DNA of 64,000 nt from GCA-2708415 sp964353185 (lineage in GTDB: Bacteria; Pseudomonadota; Alphaproteobacteria; Micavibrionales; Micavibrionaceae). The stretch lies in the NCBI GenBank assembly GCA_964353185.1, contig CAYGUV010000004.1, positions 69,720 through 133,719 on the forward strand, given 5' to 3'. Position 1 is the stretch's first letter, and every line of letters starts with the position of its first letter. The notes below the pieces were generated by a model. It searched no databases, had not been told where the DNA came from, and worked only from the letters and a program-made list of their open reading frames with translations. Of the stretch, positions 26,590-35,129 are shown piece after piece. The translations under genes were made by a program, and so were the position numbers.

Positions 26590-26618
26590 TTGACGGTAAA
26601 AGCGCAAATTTGTATAAT
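26590..26618 (+). promoter_or_regulatory. Strong sigma-70 promoter of greA
   Basis: TTGACG (26590-26595), 17-base spacer, consensus TATAAT (26613-26618). The predicted transcript starts near 26625, about 50 bases before the greA ATG. Confidence 0.85.
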
Positions 26619-26626
26619 GACAACAT

Positions 26627-26657
26627 AATCCGTGATTTTTCGCGGATTTATTTTTTT
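26627..26657 (+). terminator. Terminator-like hairpin in the greA leader
   Basis: Stem aatccg (26627-26632) / cggatt (26643-26648), followed by TATTTTTTT, placed right at the predicted 5' end of the greA transcript. It could attenuate greA. E. coli greA also has a leader with early termination (GraL), though the sequence is different. Confidence 0.5.
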
Positions 26658-26673
26658 AATAAAAGAGATGAAA

Positions 26674-27150
26674 ATGAGCAACCAAGTTCCGATTACCCCA
26701 CAAGGCTTCAAAAAAATTCAAGAAGAATTGAAAGAGCGTAAGACTATCTTACGACCTGAAATTGTGGAATCAATTGCAACTGCGCGCGAACATGGCGACC
26801 TCAAAGAAAACGCAGAATATCATGCCGCCAAAGAACAACAAAGCTTTAACGAAGGCCGCATCAAAGAATTAGAAGGGGCGATTGGCGCCGCTCAAATCAT
26901 TGACCCTTCCAAATTTTCTGGTGACCAAGTAAAATTTGGCGCAAAAGTTTTGATTGTTGATGAAGAAACGGATGAAGAACGCACCATTACTATTGTCGGT
27001 GAATATGAATCAAATGCAGATAAAGGATTAATCTCTGTAACCTCCCCCATTGCCCGCGCCCTCATCAGCAAATCTGTCGGCGACAGCGTAAAAGTGACCA
27101 CCCCACGCGGGGAAGTCGACTACGAAATTTTAGAAGTGCATTATTCTTAA
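26674..27150 (+). CDS. greA: Transcription elongation factor GreA
   Basis: Rescues backtracked RNA polymerase by stimulating transcript cleavage. I use the ATG at 26674 (158 residues, MSNQVPITPQGFKK), which gives the family's usual length; an upstream in-frame ATG at 26632 lies inside the leader hairpin. The N-terminal coiled coil contains ARENGDLKEN-type motif here AREHGDLKENAEYHAAKEQQ, with the acidic tip Asp/Glu pair, and the C-terminal FKBP-like domain has ITVTSPIARALI-type sequence ISVTSPIARALISKSVGDSV. Own strong promoter upstream. Confidence 0.96.
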   Translation: MSNQVPITPQGFKKIQEELKERKTILRPEIVESIATAREHGDLKENAEYHAAKEQQSFNEGRIKELEGAIGAAQIIDPSKFSGDQVKFGAKVLIVDEETDEERTITIVGEYESNADKGLISVTSPIARALISKSVGDSVKVTTPRGEVDYEILEVHYS

Positions 27151-27201
27151 ATAATATTTTACGCGCTCAATAAATCTTCGATGAAGTAGGTTAATTGTAA
27201 A

Positions 27202-27681
27202 TTAATCAACATGAATAGGAATGCCTGGCTTTTCCTTGGCGGAACGCACCATCGGCATGGTCTTCACGGATGTAACATTCGACAACGCAGTTAATTCCTT
27301 CGTCAGAAAGTTTTGATACGCATCCCAATCTTCTGCAACAATCCGTAATAAGTAATCAACCTCGCCAGATAGCATATGGCACTCCCGTACCATGCGTAGT
27401 GAATCGCATTTTTCTTCAAATGCTTTTAAGTCGGCTTCTGATTGCGATACCAATTTAATAAGCGCAAAAACAGTTAATCCATATCCTAAATTACCAGCGT
27501 CTAATTTGGCAAAATACCCTTTTATCAAACCTGCATCTTCAAGGGCACGCACACGGCGCAAACAAGGTGGCGCCGAAATTCCTGCATTTTTGGAGAGCTC
27601 TACATTCGTAATACGGCCATTAGCCTGCAAGTCTCTGAGTATTTTTCTATCTATTTTATCTAGCTTAACGCGTCGGGTCAT
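27202..27681 (-). CDS. Lrp/AsnC family transcriptional regulator
   Basis: A 159-residue feast/famine regulator. The N-terminal helix-turn-helix reads LDKIDRKILRDLQANGRITN, VELSKNAGISAPPCLRRVRALEDAGLIKGY in sequence; the C-terminal RAM ligand domain includes VRECHMLSGEVDYLLRIVAED and LTALSNVTSVKTMPM. Ligands are typically amino acids and the protein forms dimers to octamers. The target cannot be read from the sequence; neighbours are greA (convergent) and a divergent ELM1-like gene. Confidence 0.95.
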   Translation of the reverse strand: MTRRVKLDKIDRKILRDLQANGRITNVELSKNAGISAPPCLRRVRALEDAGLIKGYFAKLDAGNLGYGLTVFALIKLVSQSEADLKAFEEKCDSLRMVRECHMLSGEVDYLLRIVAEDWDAYQNFLTKELTALSNVTSVKTMPMVRSAKEKPGIPIHVD

Positions 27682-27799
27682 ATGTGATCCTGTTTTGTAT
27701 TATTTAACGATTCAGTTCTTTTTACTAAACACCCTACCATTTAGGGTATAAGATGTCATGGCACAGAAAACAAGGATTATTGCGTAAAAAATTAAAAAA

Positions 27800-28729
27800 A
27801 TGTTGTGTCAGATTATAACAGAAGGAATGGTTGGTACTGAAAACCAATGCGTGGGCGTTGCAAACGCCATAGGGCTTCCTAGCGAGATTAAGCAAATTGG
27901 CCTCAACCAACCATGGCGTGCTTTATCCCCTTGGTTGCCCCTTGAAACATCTTTCACATTCTCACCCAAACTTACCCCCCCTTGGCCAGACTTATTGATC
28001 GTATCAGGGCGCAAATCAATCGCGGCTGCGCGCTATATTAAAAAACAAAATAGCGGCGTGTTTACAGTTTATATCCAAAACCCCAAAATTAACCCCTTAG
28101 AATTTGATTTAGTTGCCGCGCCCTATCATGACAATTTAACAGGGCCAAACGTTATCGTCACAGACGGCGCACCAAACAAAATAACCCCAACCCTTTTGGA
28201 AAAATCAAAAATAGAATTCACCCCAGTTTTTGACAAAACTTTTATGCCGCACCTCGCCATACTCATTGGTGGGAACAGTCGTACCCATAAGATGACACAG
28301 GAAAAAACGATAGCCTTATCTAACCGCCTCAAAGAATTGAGCAAAGATTACTTTCTAATGATTACCGCATCACGACGCACGGGCGATGAAAATATCAAAA
28401 TCCTAAAACAAACTCTCACAGGCGAAAATATCTACTTTTACGATGGTAATGGCCCCAACCCTTACTTAGGCATGTTGGCATGGGCAGATAAAATCATCGT
28501 CACAAATGACAGCGTTTCCATGTTATCCGATGCAGGCACAACTGGAAAACCCGTTTACACAATAGAATTAGACGGTACGTCAAAGCGTTTTACCCGATTA
28601 TATGACCATTTATCCGCCCTAAATGTTATCCGCCCGTTGCCCCAAAATGGTAACCTTGATCATTGGAAATACGAACCTTTGGCAGATGCGCAAAAGATTG
28701 CCACCGCAATCAAAGATAGAATGGGATAA
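27800..28729 (+). CDS. Mitochondrial fission ELM1-like protein (DUF1022)
   Basis: A 309-residue protein with a glycosyltransferase-B-like layout. Typical family features: GTENQCVGVANAIGL near the N-terminus, WPDLLIVSGRKSIAAARYIK, NPLEFDLVAAPYHDNLTGPNV, then LAILIGGNSRTHKM, LMITASRRTGDENI, and the sugar-nucleotide-site-like VTNDSVSMLSDAGTTGKPVY. Plant ELM1 acts in mitochondrial fission, and the bacterial homologues are of unknown function and probably enzymatic (the last motif resembles that of a nucleotide-sugar glycosyltransferase). Common in alphaproteobacteria. Confidence 0.9.
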   Translation: MLCQIITEGMVGTENQCVGVANAIGLPSEIKQIGLNQPWRALSPWLPLETSFTFSPKLTPPWPDLLIVSGRKSIAAARYIKKQNSGVFTVYIQNPKINPLEFDLVAAPYHDNLTGPNVIVTDGAPNKITPTLLEKSKIEFTPVFDKTFMPHLAILIGGNSRTHKMTQEKTIALSNRLKELSKDYFLMITASRRTGDENIKILKQTLTGENIYFYDGNGPNPYLGMLAWADKIIVTNDSVSMLSDAGTTGKPVYTIELDGTSKRFTRLYDHLSALNVIRPLPQNGNLDHWKYEPLADAQKIATAIKDRMG

Positions 28730-28799
28730 AATCACAAGTTTTCCTTGCTGTAAGCCCCTCTGATCATTACATATAGTGCATTATAAGAGGAAATATACT

Positions 28800-29780
28800 A
28801 TGTCAGATATCATTCATACAAAAATGCTTATTATCGGTTCAGGCCCTGCTGGATATACGGCCGCCGTTTATGCCGCCCGCGCAAACTTAAACCCTATTCA
28901 AATTTTGGGTATGGAACCTGGTGGACAGCTTACCATCACAACAGATGTCGAAAATTATCCTGGCTTTGCCGACCCTATCCAAGGCCCTTGGCTGATGGAG
29001 CAAATGAAAGAGCAAGCAGAAAATGTCGGTACAAAAACTATTTACGACATGGTAACAGAGGTAGATTTTGACACCCGCCCCTACACCGCAAAAACTGATT
29101 CAGGCACGACATACACCGCCGACACAATTGTGATTTGTACAGGCGCAAAAGCAAGATGGCTGAATATTCCGTCTGAACAAAAATTCCGTAATATGGGGGT
29201 GAGCGCCTGCGCAACTTGTGATGGATTTTTCTTTAAAGGCAAACGCGTTGCCGTTATTGGTGGCGGAAATTCTGCGGTTGAAGAAGCGCTCTTCCTTGCC
29301 AATTTATGTGAGAAAGTCACCATTGTGCACAGACGTGATGAATTGCGCGCAGAAAAAATTATGCAGCAACGCGTTTTCAACAATCCAAAAATTGATGTTC
29401 TTTGGGACAATGTTGTTGAGGAGGTTTTGGGCGTCGAACATGGTCAAGGTGAAAACCCAGGCGTCACAGGTCTTCGCACCAAAAATGTTAAAACTGGCGA
29501 AATGACAGACACTGATTTAGAAGGTATCTTTATCGCCATTGGTCACGACCCAGCGACTGAATTATTTAAAGGGAAGCTAGAAATGGATTCCGAAGGATAC
29601 CTAATCACCGCGCCAGATTCGACCGCAACAACCCTTCCGGGTGTCTATGCCGCAGGCGATGTAAAAGACAAAACATACCGCCAAGCCGTCACTGCCGCAG
29701 GCATGGGATGTATGGCCGCATTAGAGGCAGAAAAATACCTTGCAGATGTCGAAGCAAAAGACGATAAAGAAGCCGCTTAA
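28800..29780 (+). CDS. trxB: Thioredoxin-disulfide reductase
   Basis: Transfers electrons from NADPH through FAD to thioredoxin. I start at the ATG at 28800 (326 residues) because AGAGG lies 9 bases before it; an in-frame ATG 24 bases upstream has no ribosome site. FAD motif GSGPAG at 13-18, redox-active disulfide Cys137-Ala-Thr-Cys140 in SACATCDGFF, NADPH motif GGGNSAVEEALFLA near 155, and the C-terminal FAD motif GVYAAGDVKDKTYRQAVTAA. Normal length. It is followed by a LysR gene in the same direction. Confidence 0.97.
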   Translation: MSDIIHTKMLIIGSGPAGYTAAVYAARANLNPIQILGMEPGGQLTITTDVENYPGFADPIQGPWLMEQMKEQAENVGTKTIYDMVTEVDFDTRPYTAKTDSGTTYTADTIVICTGAKARWLNIPSEQKFRNMGVSACATCDGFFFKGKRVAVIGGGNSAVEEALFLANLCEKVTIVHRRDELRAEKIMQQRVFNNPKIDVLWDNVVEEVLGVEHGQGENPGVTGLRTKNVKTGEMTDTDLEGIFIAIGHDPATELFKGKLEMDSEGYLITAPDSTATTLPGVYAAGDVKDKTYRQAVTAAGMGCMAALEAEKYLADVEAKDDKEAA

Positions 29781-29854
29781 GATTCTTCATTAAATTGATA
29801 GAAAATTTAAAAAGCGTTACATCGACGCGACTAAAAAAAGATAAAGGATTAAAA

Positions 29855-30745
29855 ATGGATTGGGATAAACTACGCACCTTTCATATTGTTGCAGAAGCAG
29901 GAAGCTTCACACACGCAGGGAACGCACTCGACCTTAGCCAGTCTGCAGTCTCTCGACAAATCAGCGCCCTAGAAGAAAGTCTGGATACAAAACTCTTCCA
30001 TAGGCACGCCCGCGGCCTCGTCCTTACCGAAGCAGGTGAGCTTTTAAGCAACACCGCCAGTGAAATTTTTGGCAAACTGTCTATGGTACAGGCGCGCCTT
30101 TTAGATAATAAATCACAACCTTCGGGCACATTGCGTATTACCGCCCCTGGCTTTTTGGGTTCAACATGGTTGGTTCCTCGCCTCTCCGAATTGCATGCCA
30201 AATACCCAGAATTACAATTATCCCTTTTATTTGATGATCGTATTTATAATTTAAATATGCGCGAGGCTGATGCCGCCATTCGTCTTTATAAACCAGATCA
30301 ACCTGATTTATTATATTCAAAAATTGGGGAGATTAATTTTCACATTTTCGGATCTAAAAATTACTTTAAAAAACACGGCACACCCAAAACTGCCGCTGAT
30401 TTAAAAGACCACATTTTGCTTGGTTATCCTGATGGCACACCTGCCCCATTTGAGGACCCCAATTGGCTTTTTAGACAGGCAGACACAACCCTCAACAATA
30501 ATGCCAAATTAATAAAAATTAATTCCATCTATGGTATTTATGAGGCCGTTCGAAACGATGCGGGGCTTGCCGTATTACCAGATTATTTGGCCGCGGCAGA
30601 TTCAAATATTCAACCATGTCTGGCCAACATTGAACGGCCATCTGTTGATATGTACTTCGTTTATTCAGAAGAAAGAAAAAGCTCAAACCGTATTAAGCTT
30701 TTGCATGAATTTTTAGATGAAACGTTCAAAAACAGCAAATTTTAA
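29855..30745 (+). CDS. LysR family transcriptional regulator
   Basis: A 296-residue regulator. The start at ATG 29855 is preceded by AAAGGA; the frame stays open upstream to 29795 but without a ribosome site. The N-terminal winged helix-turn-helix includes LRTFHIVAEAGSFTHAGNAL and LSQSAVSRQISALEESLDTK. The effector domain (about 90-296) has ITAPGFLGSTWLVPRLSELH and GIYEAVRNDAGLAVLPDYLA. It resembles the VtlR/LsrB-type alphaproteobacterial subgroup, and its position directly after trxB suggests a link to redox control; this is inference. Confidence 0.93.
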   Translation: MDWDKLRTFHIVAEAGSFTHAGNALDLSQSAVSRQISALEESLDTKLFHRHARGLVLTEAGELLSNTASEIFGKLSMVQARLLDNKSQPSGTLRITAPGFLGSTWLVPRLSELHAKYPELQLSLLFDDRIYNLNMREADAAIRLYKPDQPDLLYSKIGEINFHIFGSKNYFKKHGTPKTAADLKDHILLGYPDGTPAPFEDPNWLFRQADTTLNNNAKLIKINSIYGIYEAVRNDAGLAVLPDYLAAADSNIQPCLANIERPSVDMYFVYSEERKSSNRIKLLHEFLDETFKNSKF

Positions 30746-30810
30746 GCTATTTTTGAAACTTTATTATAAAAAATTACTTCTATATCAATCACTTAAATTT
30801 AACTTGTGAA

Positions 30811-30834
30811 AAACCTCCTTATGGGGGATTTTTC
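30811..30834 (+). terminator. Terminator-like hairpin after the LysR gene
   Basis: aaacctcc (30811-30818), ttat loop, then gggggattttt; a GC stem with a T-run, about 70 bases after the LysR stop. It could also be the 5' hairpin of the following RNA. Confidence 0.5.
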
Positions 30835-30835
30835 T

Positions 30836-31022
30836 GTTTACATCTCATTTCACCCGTCGTATAACCCACCATCTTATGCGTGAGCGTAAGGCTGGAGGAT
30901 ACAGTTTACTTGTAAATTTTGTCCTACATCTCAACTTTTTTAAGTTGCCCTAGATGTGAAACCTCCCTGTTCAACTTAATACCGGGCTTATTCTCTTTAT
31001 TGAGAATCGCCCGGTTTTTTTT
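30836..31022 (+). ncRNA. Candidate structured small RNA (or leader) with its own terminator
   Basis: A 376-base non-coding interval between the LysR and patatin genes contains stacked, perfect helices: cttatgc (30873-30879) closing a GTGA (GNRA) tetraloop with gcgtaag (30884-30890); tttac/gtaaa (about 30905-30916); and acatctcaactt (30926-30937) with aagttg (30942-30947) and agatgt (30952-30957), separated by a 4-base bulge. A long-range pairing tttcac (30848-30853) / gtgaaa (30956-30961) encloses these. It ends in a very strong terminator. I did not recognise it as 6S, SRP, tmRNA or RNase P. Confidence 0.55.
30981..31022 (+). terminator. Strong rho-independent terminator
   Basis: Stem accgggc (30981-30987) plus attctc (30990-30995), paired with gagaat (31002-31007) plus gcccggt (31009-31015), followed by a run of eight T. 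It ends the candidate small RNA about 100 bases before the patatin gene. Confidence 0.9.
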
Positions 31023-31121
31023 ATCTACTCTATACGCGACAGAAATGTTTTAGGTAATTAACGCAAATCACGTTATAATTTTTATTAAGTAATTCTAATC
31101 ATTCGTTTATTTCATAACAAT

Positions 31122-32375
31122 ATGTCTCCAACTGATCATAATGCCATCCCTCGGGAAGAAAAAGAACCTGTCATCGCCCTTTTTAATTATGGCGGTGGTT
31201 TGCGGGGGCTGATCCCTGCACACATAATGGCACGCGTTGAAAAGAAAACTGGCCACCGCATGAGCGAGATGGTCGACATTTTTTGCGGGCCTTCAACTGG
31301 CGCTATTTTAAACGCCGCGATGAACGTGCCTCATGATGAACATCCAAATCGTGCCAAATATCGCGCGCGCCACATGGTGATGTTTTACGAACGCGAAGGG
31401 GCAAACATATTTCCAAATGACCGCTTTCGTGAATTACGTGGCCTTCTCCATGACTTCAACAATCGTCTTACAAAAATTGGCCGTATTGAAAGCATGTTCA
31501 AACATGGAAATTATGACCCTATTAATTTAAGCCGTCCTTTACGCAAACTTTACGGCCATACCAAATTGTCTGAGAGTTTAAAAAGCCTCATCATCCCTTT
31601 CTATAGTATCAATGGAAACAATACACCCCGCGGTTACAATCCTCAAATGCCAACACGCGGCATGCAACATTACGCGCGTGAAGGTGGTCATGCTGTCTGG
31701 CTGCGCAGTATGAAACTGCATAACGGCCAACATAATATAAACAGCAAACCACAAGTCTCCATGTACGATGCAGTCATGGCCAGCACCGCGGCGCCTACCT
31801 ATTTTCCTTGCCATCATTTTGATGTTGGTTGGGGGGATGAACGCGGCACCAAAACTTATTCGGGTATTGATGGCAATATTTTTGATAACCCCGCCGTCAG
31901 CTACTATGGCTCTTTACAAAAACAACTCGATCCTCATCAAAAACTCATCATGATTGGTCTAGGCACAGGATATACCAATCGTTCGGTGCAACGCGAACAA
32001 TGGGATAAATATGGCTCGCTCGGAGTTGTTGATCCGGTCAATAATTTACCGCTCATCAATATGTTTTTCCACGCCTCTGAATCCGCTCTTTCTCACAGTT
32101 TGCTTCATGAACTGGGGGATGATTTATATATGTTTAATAAATCAATATTGGATGGCGACCCAACAACGCCCAATGTTCAAATTGACGATGGCTCGCCCGA
32201 AAATCTTAAGAAACTCCGTAACTTCTCCGAAGCCATTATGGAAGAGTTTGATAGTCAATTGGAAGATGTCTGTGAGCTATTGGTTCAAAACCGTTCTAAA
32301 AAACTTTATAAGCACGAAGAAAAACAAAAAGAGAAGAAAACATTCTTTAGCCTCTTTACTGGCGAAAAAGACTAA
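31122..32375 (+). CDS. Patatin-like phospholipase
   Basis: A 417-residue serine hydrolase of the patatin family. Oxyanion motif GGGLRG at 24-29, nucleophile elbow GPSTG at 56-60 (Ser58), and the dyad Asp250 in GIDGN (DG-x). The core ends near residue 300 with MIGLGTGYTNRSV; a C-terminal helical extension ends in a Lys-rich tail (KHEEKQKEKK). There is no signal peptide, so it is cytoplasmic or a secreted effector-like lipase. The ORF downstream, on the same strand after 99 bases, encodes an alpha/beta-hydrolase-like protein; the two may act on lipids or storage polyester together. Confidence 0.93.
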   Translation: MSPTDHNAIPREEKEPVIALFNYGGGLRGLIPAHIMARVEKKTGHRMSEMVDIFCGPSTGAILNAAMNVPHDEHPNRAKYRARHMVMFYEREGANIFPNDRFRELRGLLHDFNNRLTKIGRIESMFKHGNYDPINLSRPLRKLYGHTKLSESLKSLIIPFYSINGNNTPRGYNPQMPTRGMQHYAREGGHAVWLRSMKLHNGQHNINSKPQVSMYDAVMASTAAPTYFPCHHFDVGWGDERGTKTYSGIDGNIFDNPAVSYYGSLQKQLDPHQKLIMIGLGTGYTNRSVQREQWDKYGSLGVVDPVNNLPLINMFFHASESALSHSLLHELGDDLYMFNKSILDGDPTTPNVQIDDGSPENLKKLRNFSEAIMEEFDSQLEDVCELLVQNRSKKLYKHEEKQKEKKTFFSLFTGEKD

Positions 32376-32474
32376 ACTTTTCCACAATCATTAGAATATC
32401 CACTAATAAAAAGTGACTTACTGATAACAATAAGACATAATTTTGTTATGTAATAATTTAAATATTGGTGACAT

Positions 32475-33866
32475 TTGTTTCAGCTTAGAATTCCCACAAA
32501 TACCACTACAGATTTAGGGCTCGCAATAGCCGAAGGCCCTTATTGTAAATTTCCCTCTGAAGAAAATCCTAGCCCCTCTACTAAAACTCCTGTAATTGCT
32601 AAAAAAGGCGAAACGCCTCATTACGACATGCCATCAATCGCGGAACAAATGGAACAGCTCAGCGATCAATGTGAAGAGCAATATTTTAATTATCATGACA
32701 AGCTCTTAATCCCGTATTACATGTCTAGGGCCGAAAACGAAGTTGCCGTTATTGCAATGACTTCGGGTTTAAAACCAGACCACCCTATTTCTAGAAAATA
32801 TCTTCGTGCCTGTAATAAACGCGGTATCTCGGTCATATGGATGAACCTACCAAACAGCGTCCGTGACCCGATCTCTATGCCCGAATATTCGGATATGATT
32901 TTATTCTTCTTTACAGATCCCCGCTCCCCCCTTTACAAACATTTTGATCCTGAAAAAATTGCATTCTTTTTACAAACCCACTCCTCCAGTGGCCCCCTAA
33001 CAACAGACCTTGTCTTATCCGAAGAACACAAAGGAAAATTTAAACATTTTAAAGCAGGCATCATGGAGTCTTCTTTTTGGGATAATATCAATGGAAAAGG
33101 CCTGAAGTACGCCTTATCTCTAGGAACTTTTAATGTTGTTGCGTGGAAAAATTGGCCTAAATTATCTTATGAATCAATCGAAGGGCTATTATATCTGCAT
33201 AATTGCGCGATTAAAAAAGAACTTAAAAATTATAACCCCTTCCCAAATGGTACAATGCTTGAAAAAATAACAAGAGATATTGCCATTAATTTACACGTCG
33301 CCAGCATGGCAGTTAAATGCCGTATTAATTTACCCAAACATAATACATATATTGCCGATAGCTTTTTAAGCGAGCGTGGGTCACCCACCTATTCGCAAAT
33401 GTATTTGGCTTCAACACATAACCGTAAAATCGCAAAAAAAATTCGTAAAGCCGCGCACAATTCAAAAGCTCCGCAGGGCGCGACACAACCTTCAATCCCC
33501 CTTATTTTTATAGCCGGCGCCGATGATAATTTTTCCGCAGGTGATGCGATAGAAAAAGTGGCAGGATACTTAAAACAAAAATTTATCAAAGTCGCAGGCG
33601 GCCATAAACCACTTAGTGAGAACAAAGCTGCCCGAAAAGCTCTTTTTAACGAGATGAAAGCCCTTGTCCCAGAAATTGCCAAACGACCAAAAACATCATC
33701 AACATCCGAACTACCAGAAATTGCCGAACCGATGAATTTGAAAACCAGCTTTTTGACTAGAGCGTACGCGATGGCACAGACAATAACCAACGCAACCTTC
33801 GGTCGTGTAGTAAAAACTTACGCCGCCACCGACGCCCCGCCTGATAAAGCACCGCAGGCTTTTTGA
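32475..33866 (+). CDS. Alpha/beta-hydrolase-like protein, unknown
   Basis: A 463-residue protein that begins with TTG at 32475; the true start may lie downstream. The fold is suggested by VAVIAMTSGLKPDHPISRKY, then ISVIWMNLPNSVRDP, a nucleophile-elbow-like HSSSG at 169-173 (Ser171; first Gly replaced by His), a strand IPLIFIAGADDNFSAGDAI providing the acid, and GGHKP providing the His. That order (Ser, Asp, His) is that of an esterase/lipase. Its C-terminus is Ala/Pro-rich and overlaps the convergent aspartate aminotransferase gene by 49 bases. It follows the patatin gene; substrate unknown. Confidence 0.65.
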   Translation: MFQLRIPTNTTTDLGLAIAEGPYCKFPSEENPSPSTKTPVIAKKGETPHYDMPSIAEQMEQLSDQCEEQYFNYHDKLLIPYYMSRAENEVAVIAMTSGLKPDHPISRKYLRACNKRGISVIWMNLPNSVRDPISMPEYSDMILFFFTDPRSPLYKHFDPEKIAFFLQTHSSSGPLTTDLVLSEEHKGKFKHFKAGIMESSFWDNINGKGLKYALSLGTFNVVAWKNWPKLSYESIEGLLYLHNCAIKKELKNYNPFPNGTMLEKITRDIAINLHVASMAVKCRINLPKHNTYIADSFLSERGSPTYSQMYLASTHNRKIAKKIRKAAHNSKAPQGATQPSIPLIFIAGADDNFSAGDAIEKVAGYLKQKFIKVAGGHKPLSENKAARKALFNEMKALVPEIAKRPKTSSTSELPEIAEPMNLKTSFLTRAYAMAQTITNATFGRVVKTYAATDAPPDKAPQAF

Positions 33867-35041
33867 ATGCGTTCGCACGCTGCGCGCAGGGCTTCTTCGC
33901 TTGTCGCATAAGAAATTCTGAAGTGCGGGCTTAGGCCAAATGCCTCCCCATGCACACACGCAACACCTTCGGATTCAAGCAAGTAACTGACGAAGTCTTC
34001 GTCTGTTTTCAAAACCTTACCATCTGGCGTGGTTTTCCCCATCACACCTGCACAAGATGGGTACACATAAAACGCCCCTTCTGGTGTATGACATTGAATA
34101 CCATCGGCATCATTTAACATTTTAACCACAAGATCGCGTCTTGAATGGAATGCTGTGATCCATTCTTTCATAAATGACTGGTCACCATTTAACGCCTCAA
34201 CCGCGGCCGCTTGGGAAATGGATGATGGGTTTGATGTGCTTTGCCCTTGAATGTTTGCCATCGCCTTAATTAATTCTGCAGGGCCGCCTGCATATCCAAT
34301 CCGCCACCCAGTCATGGAATACGCCTTAGATACACCATTTACTGTTAAGGTACGATCTTTTAATTTTGGCTCCACCTGTACGGGTGTCACAAATTCAAAA
34401 TCGCCATATACCAAATGTTCATACATATCATCGCTTAAAACCCAAACATGCGGGTGCTTTAACAAAACATCGGTTAATTCTTTAATATCTTCAAGTGTGT
34501 AGCCCGCGCCCGTTGGGTTGGAGGGAGAGTTTAATATCACCCATTTTGTTTTAGGCGTAATGGCCGCCTCCAATTGTGCGCCGCTCATTTTAAAGTTTGT
34601 CTCTGCAGGGCAATCTACAATCACTGGCTCCCCTTCTGCCAATAATGTCATGTCTGGATATGACACCCAATATGGCGCGGGAATAATGACCTCATCCCCA
34701 GGGTTTAACGTCGCCATAAAAGCATTATATAAAACCTGCTTTCCGCCTGTTCCAACGATGACCTCATTACGGGCATATTCAATACCATTATCACGTTTAA
34801 ATTTTGAAATAATTGCGTCTTTTAATTCAACCGTTCCATCAACTGCGGTATATTTTGTTTGGCCGTTATCCATGGCGGTCTTGGCCGCATCTTTAATAAA
34901 ATCTGGCGTGTCAAAATCTGGCTCCCCTGCGCCCAAACCAATAATGTCTTTTCCTGCCGCTTTTAATTCTTTTGCTTTTGCGGTTACCGCCAATGTTGCG
35001 GATGGTTTAATTCTTTTCAATCGATTGGCTAAGATAGACAT
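33818..35041 (-). CDS. Aspartate aminotransferase (class I PLP enzyme)
   Basis: A 407-residue pyridoxal-phosphate aminotransferase of the AspB/AatA group common in alphaproteobacteria. PLP lysine Lys239 in SKAYSMTGWRIGYAGG, PLP-binding GTGGKQVLYNAF, LNSPSNPTGAGY (Asn175) and the C-terminal FRISYAT arginine that binds substrate carboxylate. It interconverts aspartate and oxaloacetate; arogenate/prephenate activity also occurs in this group. The C-terminal end overlaps the preceding convergent gene. Confidence 0.94.
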   Translation of the reverse strand: MSILANRLKRIKPSATLAVTAKAKELKAAGKDIIGLGAGEPDFDTPDFIKDAAKTAMDNGQTKYTAVDGTVELKDAIISKFKRDNGIEYARNEVIVGTGGKQVLYNAFMATLNPGDEVIIPAPYWVSYPDMTLLAEGEPVIVDCPAETNFKMSGAQLEAAITPKTKWVILNSPSNPTGAGYTLEDIKELTDVLLKHPHVWVLSDDMYEHLVYGDFEFVTPVQVEPKLKDRTLTVNGVSKAYSMTGWRIGYAGGPAELIKAMANIQGQSTSNPSSISQAAAVEALNGDQSFMKEWITAFHSRRDLVVKMLNDADGIQCHTPEGAFYVYPSCAGVMGKTTPDGKVLKTDEDFVSYLLESEGVACVHGEAFGLSPHFRISYATSEEALRAACERIQKACGALSGGASVAA

Positions 35042-35129
35042 AAATTTTCCTTATGAGTAATAATTATGGTTTTTAATAATAAGATATCCTATGCCCTTCT
35101 ATGAAGGCTTTCAAGAATAGAAAATAGAA

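Noticed and set aside
30836..31022. 6S RNA, tmRNA, SRP RNA or RNase P identity for the structured RNA
   Set aside because: No SRP GGAA/GNAR core, no tRNA-like domain with CCA, no tag ORF, and no zapA or folate gene neighbour as for 6S; left unassigned.
31122..33866. Antiphage (CBASS-type) patatin effector
   Set aside because: No cyclase (CD-NTase), TIR or other defence gene is next to it; housekeeping genes surround it.
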